Source: Nectonema munidae (taxonomy: Eukaryota > Nematomorpha > Nectonematoida > Nectonematidae). From it: 64,000 nucleotides of DNA. The DNA lies in the NCBI GenBank assembly GCA_030549495.1, contig JAUIRK010000450.1:1-64000 (forward strand). Direction: 5' to 3'. The notes beneath the pieces were generated by a model that was not told where the DNA came from, searched no databases, and worked only from the letters and a program-made list of their open reading frames with translations. Positions 57,072-64,000 of the stretch are shown here, one piece after another (within the stretch, counting starts at the first letter, position 1; the number at the start of each line of letters is the position of its first letter). A program made the translations under genes and the position numbers.

Positions 57072-57439
57072 AACATAATTTGTTTTGCCATTGTGAAATT
57101 GTTTTTAAATTAAAATGAATTAACATTCACATAACATTACTTCATTAATCTCTTTTCCTTCAGTATATTTTGCTAAAATTTAATCCTGACATTTTAATAT
57201 CATTTTCCCATCTTGAATTTTGGGATTTAATAGATATTAGTGGATAGGTAAGATAATAAGTCATGTGATTAGTCCGGTTCATCCGCACTAAATGATGTGT
57301 TGCGTTCCCCTTTATTGTTTGAATACAAATAAACTGGTTTGAAATAAAACAAAGTCTAAATACATGGTATTCTCTTTTAACAAAAAATTTGATTATTTGC
57401 GCTCATCTTTTGACTATTTTGAGTTTCAACAATTTCTAG

Positions 57440-58090
57440 CTTCAATTTATCCCCCTACAAATCAATCGCACATTATCCTGGACTGAGCACATCAATTACA
57501 TATCCACCAAACTTTATTTTGTAGTCAGTGTTTTGAAGTACATTGCAAAATTTGTCTCAACCAAAACTCCCCTATTAGTCCATAAAAGATTATTTTTCCC
57601 ATATATAACGTATTTTTTGTTTAATTATGGGTTTGTCTTAACTGATAAATTATACATAATACAAAAAAATGCTCTGTGTGTTTTCAAAGAAAAAAGAATT
57701 TCTCATACGAATGATATATTCTGGAATAACTCCCTACTCAAAGTTCAACACTTGTATCAGCTCAAAGTTTCTGTGTTTACGTATAAATTTTATCACGGTT
57801 AGTTTCCTCCAATATTCTCATATGATGTTGACTCTGACATGCATGAACATCATAGATATTTTCCGCTTTGGCAAATTATTCTTTCTACATTTTTATCGTC
57901 TTTCATTATTATCAAAGCAATGCCTCACCTACACAATTCTGACCTCCTTCAACATCCATGTTAACACCATGTCAAACGCTTCTTATATTCGAGCTTTCAA
58001 GTGTTATTTGGAAAAGGATTTTTTGGAAACCTATAATCCTGCTGCAAAAGTGAATGTTTTGTCTGTAAACGATGTCTTTTTTTATTTTGT
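57440..58090 (+). pseudogene. LINE ORF2 3' fragment, copy 2
   Basis: The frame reads LSWTEHINYIST, LLVHKRLFFPYITYFLFNYG, IIQKNALCVF and LYQLKVSVFTYKFYHG, then in another frame ASYIRAFKCYLEKDFLETYN. This is the C-terminal region of a CR1/Jockey-like LINE ORF2, from the end of the RT to the final helix-rich tail. It is 5' truncated as is common for LINEs, and frameshifted near 57790. It lies antisense to the globin gene inside intron 1. Confidence 0.7.
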
Positions 58091-59061
58091 TGATTAATTG
58101 AAGCATTTACAATTCTTCTAATTTCTTATCAACTATTGTTTCCTGGATTATTTTAATACGGTCATTTAGCCTTTAAAAATGCATCAAACTAAAATCAGAA
58201 AGGTATTTTTCATCGATTCTTACATTTTCTGGATACAAATTTATTCATATTTTACTTCTTATTGTATACTATTATGCTTTTTTTGTGTATTTTTTGAACA
58301 ATGATCACACGCTTATTCTTCCGCAGTATCAGAATGTTGATATCAAGGACTGATTATATTTGTCTCACAATAACACCTTCAAGTACGCCTGAAATCATGA
58401 ATGTGCTTTTACTGTCAACATATAGGCAAAAAAACTTTCTAGAACGGTATACCTTACAAAAAGTTTTCTAATAGTATTTTGCTATAAAAAAAGATGCGCC
58501 ATATAAGAGTCGTTGCGTATGTGTGTTAAGGGTCATTTTCCATATCGATTTTATTTGCCGCAAAATTTTTAATTTAAACAATAAATATTTCATTTTTAAT
58601 TTAAAAATAGATATGAGTAAAAAACATTCTAATTTTTTGCATGGACAAATAGCGAAAAATTATCATCCACTTTCCAAATGTGAAGGCGAGGTGGAAGGGT
58701 GGGGCGGGGAGAGAGAATTTATGTGAATTTACAAAATATTTTTCCAGCCTATCATCATCTTGTAATATTTTTATTTTTTCTAAAAAAAGTAAATTTTAGG
58801 AAAAAGTCATTCTATTACTTGAGTTAAAAATATATAATATAGATTATTTATTTATTTATAGTTTTCGTCTTTTAGAACATTCTGGTTGAATTATGCCTTA
58901 TTGATGAACACATGATTTATTTTTAAATCATTTTAAAAGTGGAAAAATTTATCAATAAAATTTTATTCTAGAAATTTAAAAATTTTTTTATCAAGCAAAA
59001 AAATAGGATGAATCTTGTAATACAAATAATATGCATGTCTAACGCAATTGATATGACTTAG

Positions 59062-59504
59062 CAGGGGCGGATCTAGAAATTGGCATTAGTGGGGGGGGGG
59101 GCGGATTTTACTAAACTAGAACTTAAATTTCAAGCATATAAATTTAAGTTTTATCAAAATTTTTAAAACAAAAAGAAGAATGAAGCATTAAAACGATCCT
59201 CATTCATTGAAATGTGAAGTGAATTGATGTGGTAAAACTTCATGTGTTTAAATAATAAATTTACAAAAAAAAATTGGATAATATAAAATTAATAAGTGTC
59301 ACACTTAACTACGATTGAAACATAAAAACTTTTTAGGGCTTCTCACTTTAGAGAAAGATTGAATCTAAAAAACGAGTTGCAGAAAGCATCATAATATTTG
59401 ACTTCTACGAAAAGAATTAGATCAAGAAAAATTTTCAAGCAATTGGCAATGCAATTTTAAAGGAGGGGGGCGTACGTCGTCCGCCCCCTTTAAATCCGCC
59501 AGTG
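59062..59504. mobile_element. MITE with GGCGGAT termini
   Basis: The left end reads CAGGGGCGGATCTAG and the right end, reversed, CACTGGCGGATTTAA. Both sides are flanked by CTTAG (59057-59061 and 59505-59509), a likely target duplication. Both ends carry G-rich runs next to the terminal repeat (G run at 59091-59102, and GGGGGCGGAC reversed on the right). The 443-bp body has no ORF. The superfamily is not certain. Confidence 0.65.
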
Positions 59505-60492
59505 CTTAGTACATTACTTGATTGCTCGAAATATTGAGTTTAAATGCGTGAAAAGTTTTAAGTATGTTTCTCTACCTAAAAAAATTTCTTGAATTCCTTT
59601 CCTGATACGACTTCTTTTTTTAATATTTGAATCTACATGATATGTGCTGTATTGATTATAAGCATGCTATATTTAGTATTACAAAGGCTTGTACGTTTAG
59701 TTATGAAGCAATTCATCAAGATTTAAAAGATGAATTTTCCCAATTTGCCATGACGAAGAGAAGACAGACTATTATTAGTATTTTGATATAGTACTACATT
59801 TCGAATTATTAATTATTATTACTGTTAATATACATTCATACTTTCAAGGAATCAATAAATCAATAATACTACTTTAGATTGAAAATTTTACTACTTTTAT
59901 CTTTGATATTGTTTAATACACAAAGGAAAATGAAGTTCTTATTCTATTACAATAAAATTTTGCCCTGAATACAACAATAATGACAATATATTTTATTATT
60001 TCATTATAAAATAAATTTCTATAATTAAATCCCATCACTCTTTAACTATGAATACAAGAATAACTAAAATTTAGTTTGCATTTAAAATGTTTTGATCTTT
60101 TACTATTGGCAGCAATTTTTTTATTTTTTTCCACAATATACTCTTATATAAAATAACTTAAATTAGATAGTTAATATATCATCTCACTTATACTATTGAA
60201 AATTTTTTACTTTTAATAATATTATCTAATATATGTGCATTCTAACAAATAACTCCCAACTTGCCAACATTTTAAAGCTTTCATGGGGGATTTTTCGACT
60301 TTTGTAAATTAAAAATCACAATTATAATTTGAACAACCTTATTATTAATTAAATTAAAAAAATAAAATTTGTTACTATTTTATTAAAATTTGAAATAGTT
60401 TTATATATTTATTAGGATATATTCATTATTATTTCTATTTTCATAAAAAATAAAAATAGCTCTCAACTTATTCAACGATAAAACTTTTTTGC

Positions 60493-60770
60493 AGCCTTTA
60501 ACATGTGTTTTTTAGGTTCAAATTCATAACAATTTGTGTTAATCTCTGTTGTAATGTTAGTATCATTGTTTGGCGTTCAGTTTGGATCAATTAAACCATA
60601 TGGAAAATTCTTTTACAATCAGCCTTTCAGCTTGGAATACATTTTTTTTATAAAATAATAAATTTATTCTTTAAAGAAATTGAAAAATAAAGATTTTACA
60701 ATTTTTTTTAAGTCAAGATTTCTACTAAAATTTTTATCTCAAAATCGGCAATTGGATTTAAGTGTCTAAA
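60493..60770. repeat. Dispersed repeat, copy in globin intron 1
   Basis: Second copy of the repeat at 54175-54455, same orientation, diverged, with no clear ends. Confidence 0.65.
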
Positions 60771-61443
60771 CCCTAAGGTGGCATGCATGAATTATCTGAA
60801 AGAGCAAAAAAATTTTAATATATTAATAATCTCCTTGAATCGAAAAAGATCCACGATTTTGAATTAATTTTGTTCATTTTTTAAAATCGAAATTAATCTT
60901 TATAAATTTTGCAAAAAGTTTGTTGGAACATTCATAAACGAATCCTATTCAAAGCGATAAAATTAGTTGAGCAATTTAATGAATAAAATAATATGCCCAG
61001 AAATTTTACTTTTACACGGGAAAAAGAGGCTATGTATAGACGTCATTATCTAAATATATAGGATTTCGGTTTGTTTGGAAAATGTTTAGAGTAATAATAA
61101 CTAAAGTATTCATGGAATCAATATTTTGTTATACAATATAAAAAAATTCCATTAAGATGATAATTTTAGCTTACTACTGATTGAGTGTTTGTTTGTAATA
61201 AATATTTATTATACATTTAAATCCAAAAAATACGTGTCTCAAAAACATCACCCCAACACAAAATCACATAGGAAATAGGTTTTCCAGATTTAATTTAAAA
61301 ACTTTATTGAATATACAAAATAATTATGTAAAACCTATTTTTTTGCCGATTTTCAATCCTCATATAAACCCAAAGAGTTCATAAAAACGTTCATAAATGT
61401 ACTTTAGATAACTACTCATTAAAAATACATTTTTATCTATTAA

Positions 61444-61566
61444 CCCATTTACAGCCATATTTTGGAACATAAGTAATTTCATCTTCGTCTGCTTTTTTTA
61501 ATGACTTTGAATATAAATCGTCTGCGTTTTTTTAGATATCGTCTGCTTTGCTTGGCCTTAAATGGG
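61444..61566. mobile_element. piggyBac-like MITE, 123 bp
   Basis: The element starts CCCATTTACAGCC and ends GGCCTTAAATGGG, giving 13-bp inverted termini with 11 matches, and is flanked on both sides by TTAA (61440-61443 and 61567-61570). TTAA target sites with CCC ends are the mark of piggyBac-type elements. Inside are three TCGTCTGC phrases. It sits near the start of globin intron 1. Confidence 0.75.
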
Positions 61567-61791
61567 TTAATGAATGCAGCAAATACATAGCAGAAAGTAT
61601 GTTAAATCTTCCTTTAATTAAAACCTATTAAACGTTTACTTTACTTTAAAAATAATGTTTTGTAGGCACAATTGCCGTGGAGTTATTGTATGTGCCTTTA
61701 GTAAAACCGCTTGTATATAAATTAAAAAGAGCGCGAAAATGTTTAGCGCGCTCCAATGTCATGAATGAAGGATGTTAAGAGAATGCATTAC

Positions 61792-61982
61792 TGTAAAATC
61801 ATCTCCACTCCAGTTTTCTCCATCTCCCTTTTGATGGCTTTGTAAGATTTGGATATGGAGAAGAGTTGTCGTTTGGTGAGGGGGCATCTCGCATCCCAGA
61901 CCGGCTCTTCGTTGGCGCCCGGGGAGTCGAGTTGGGGAGAAGGCTTTTGCTGAACTTCCTTCTTGCTCGAGGAACAGCCCAT
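61792..61982 (-). CDS. Globin-like gene, exon 1 (acylated N-terminus, A-B helices)
   Basis: The ATG at 61982 lies in a good context (A at -3, G at +4). The protein starts MGCSSSKKE, a classic N-myristoylation (Gly2) and palmitoylation (Cys3) signal as seen in globin X-type proteins, so the product is probably membrane-bound. A low-complexity linker of about 25 residues follows, then LTKRQLFSISKSYKAIKREM (A helix; the usual Trp in SWKxI is Tyr) and EKTGVEMIL (B helix). The exon ends after two bases of codon 64 at a GTAATG donor, the conserved B12.2 intron position. Joined to exon 2 the split codon is CAT. The complete gene has three exons and 183 codons on the minus strand. It is complete as read, and transcription is not shown. 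Confidence 0.88.
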
Positions 61983-63413
61983 TATGTTTGCATTGATTTA
62001 TTTCTCATGTCAATGCTGGCTTCATCCTACATTCTATACTACTAATAATAATAATAATAATCAATTTCTTATTCATTTTCATAAACGGATAAGAGAATAC
62101 GATGTTAGTGAAGAAATTCAAAAATACAAATAATTGTACACGATAGAAAATACTTCATCAGAGCATTCACGCCAATTCAAGTATATGAAGCTAACTTCTT
62201 TCAATTTAAGTAAAACTTTTGTTTGGTAAGCAATTTAACAATCATACCAAGTTAAAGATATTGAAGCAAAAATTTTATGTTAATATTGAAGCAGCTATTT
62301 TTTTTAGTTATTAAGTTAGTTAGATATATATGAATATATTAGGGTCCTGTGCATGTTGAAAAGGCGGTGGTTTAAGTTATCAAAGACGCATCTTCCCTGG
62401 GTTTCGATTATTTTACGAGCACCTAACGTTAAGATTCGTTGATATTCAGGACTAATCAAAAAAATAATCTAATTTGTTAAATTAGAAAAGTTAATTAAAG
62501 AAAATTTCAACAAAATTTTCCGTGTGTATAAGTGAAGAAATGGTCCTTACATATAGCGTTTCTATTTTCTTGTTGATTCACGAGTATTCAATATCTTTTG
62601 ATATTTTTGAAAATTTTGCTTCAATAATATTTTTTCTTTGTACACGAAAGAGATGCCAAAATTAATAATTTAGTATGAAGTATGTGTGTGTACAATTTTG
62701 TTGATTCATGAATATTTGATCTATTTGACTCGCATATTACCCGCAATTCTTTGGGTTCAGCACGCTTTCGGTTATTAGTGTGATTTATAAAAATGACCCA
62801 AAAAGCTGGAAATCGGAATGTTATTTTCTTTATAATCTTGATATTAATATTAATTGATAAATGATGTATTTTTCATTTTTCATTATAAATGTTTTTATTT
62901 TATATTTTAATTAATAGTATTATATATATAACTAAAATTTAAGGAAAGTTTTAATATATTTAAAACTCTTTTGCATTACATATCTTTGCTCAATCCTTTC
63001 AATCAAATAAAAAAATTTTTTTATTTCTTTATCATCTAAAATAATATGCAGGCATATAACAGAAAAGTTCTCAAATTTTATCATTTTCTCAATTTTATTT
63101 AAAAAAGTTTTTGAAAAATGATACAACATAGAGATAGAAAAAGTGTTTTTCGAAAAATGAGGTAAAGAGTTGCGAATTGATAGAGTTTTCGTGACTCATA
63201 TTCACGATAGTGACATCCTAAAATCCAATTCTCTTGGATGCAATAGCGACAATTAAAATGTGGAGTGCATGTTTAATTCTAAATAATGATTATCATACTG
63301 TTTCTCTGAATTTTTAAATTCTAACTTTGATTGCGATTCTCATTTTTTTATTTCGAAAATTTCTATTTTTGATTCTGATTCTGGCTAGTAAAAAAAGCAC
63401 ACTAAATATTTAC
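61983..63413. other. Upstream region of globin gene, no other gene seen
   Basis: AT-rich sequence with an AAT trinucleotide run at about 62041-62060. A GC-richer piece near 62340-62440 is not identified. No clear TATA box close to the globin exon was singled out. Confidence 0.4.
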
Positions 63414-63568
63414 ATGGGAATTTGGCTAGGTGTAGAAAGATGGAATCCGGCTCTAGGAATGAAAGACATCCTCCTCTCACCGTTGTTTTCTGTATGCGGA
63501 TTGTCATCTAATTGTGTTGCATCGATAGGAAAGATATTGTGGAGCTCAGTATATAGTTTTTCACGAAA
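63414..63568 (-). CDS. Candidate exon of unknown gene
   Basis: A 155-base open stretch on the minus strand starts after TTGCATAG and ends at a GTAAAT donor. It reads FREKLYTELHNIFPIDATQL, then TENNGERRMSFIPRAG and FHLSTPSQI. It is richer in G and C than its surroundings, as real exons here are (compare the globin exons). No family is recognised and no partner exon was found in the window. The plus-strand ORF at 63327-63779 overlaps it and looks composition-driven. Confidence 0.3.
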
Positions 63569-64000
63569 CTATGCAAGCGTAGCTTTCAGTGCTACAATTA
63601 TTGAGAAAATCAGATTTTGTTTTCCTCTATGTCCCATTTTGATTCTAATTTTAGTTTTTTTAAAAAAGATAATGATTATGATTAAGATTTTATCAATTTT
63701 TGTGATATTGATTATGATTCTTATTATGATCAGAAACGACACGAACTCTAGTCTAGTGACTATAGATCGTTGTCAGTGATTTGAGTAATCTAACTCGAAA
63801 AGTATACAGAAAAGCTAAGGTGTTACATATGTATACGAATGCCTGCCTCACTTGGTGTGGTTTAATTGCTTGCTGAAGAATATGGCACTCTAGCTGAATC
63901 CATGCTAGTTATTTCTATATAGATGATTTAGGAATTCGCTCGCATCCTCTTTTTCCAATAAGAATAAAACTTTAAATATTAGATAATATAGACTTTTAAT
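63569..64000. other. Right edge, no gene seen
   Basis: AT-rich sequence, with GATTATGATT-like simple repeats near 63670-63730. Nothing else is recognised. Confidence 0.4.

Larger units (their letters stand above)
55338..61791 (-). other. Globin intron 1 (B12.2, phase 2)
   Basis: The donor is GTAATG at 61791 and the acceptor AAG at 55340-55338 after a T-rich tract. About 6.45 kb long, it holds a tRNA-derived SINE, a LINE 3' fragment, two MITEs and one copy of a dispersed repeat. Between these the sequence is plain AT-rich. A stretch near 55925-56330 gives short coding-like pieces with many stops and is unassigned. Confidence 0.75.

Noticed and set aside
63327-63779. 150-residue plus-strand ORF with hydrophobic C-terminus
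   Set aside because: The Ile/Met-rich tail reads a GATTATGATT-type simple repeat, and no family is recognised.

Overview
The window is strongly AT-rich animal DNA made mostly of repeats. Spliceosomal introns, a three-exon globin gene, a Helitron, a Penelope-like element, a Ty3/gypsy element, non-LTR retrotransposon tails, a tRNA-derived SINE and two MITEs all point to an invertebrate. The globin resembles arthropod and globin X-type proteins, so an arthropod is a weak guess; the sequence does not settle the lineage.

Layout. 1-3.6 kb holds nested direct repeats. 3.6-11.1 kb is a decayed Helitron (Helentron-like): a Lys-rich repeat ORF, a DUF6570-type region, a HUH Rep domain, a Pif1 helicase in pieces, an OTU protease domain and the remnant of a second OTU. 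11.2-14.6 kb holds the most unusual structure: a zinc-knuckle exon followed by 32 copies of an 18-nt module. Of these, 28 are bounded exactly by AG and GT, with branch-point-like and pyrimidine-rich sequence before them. It looks like a tandem micro-exon gene. 14.6-16.5 kb holds further repeats, including a second copy of the sequence left of the Helitron. 17.2-19.7 kb (minus strand) is a Penelope-like element with RT and GIY-YIG domains. 20.5-23.9 kb holds two tandem satellites.

24.5-38.9 kb and 44.2-47.4 kb are two arrays of one 31-bp, G/T-rich minisatellite. Both are preceded by the same roughly 585-bp flank, and the first has kilobase-scale higher-order periods. Between them lies a Ty3/gypsy fossil with LTRs and a 5-bp target duplication.

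47.4-50.4 kb holds hAT-like and LINE remnants. 52.2-62.0 kb (minus strand) is a host globin gene that can be read completely: exon 1 with an MGCSSS acylation signal, an intron at B12.2, exon 2, an intron at G7.0, exon 3, stop and poly(A) signal. It encodes 183 residues. The globin fold is recognisable, but the CD1 Phe, distal His and proximal His are all replaced, so it is probably not a conventional haem globin. Its introns carry a SINE, a LINE tail, two MITEs and one of two copies of a dispersed repeat; the other copy is in the second intron. The last 2 kb has one low-confidence exon candidate on the minus strand.

The transposon genes are broken relics. The globin gene and perhaps the micro-exon locus are the likely functional host content.
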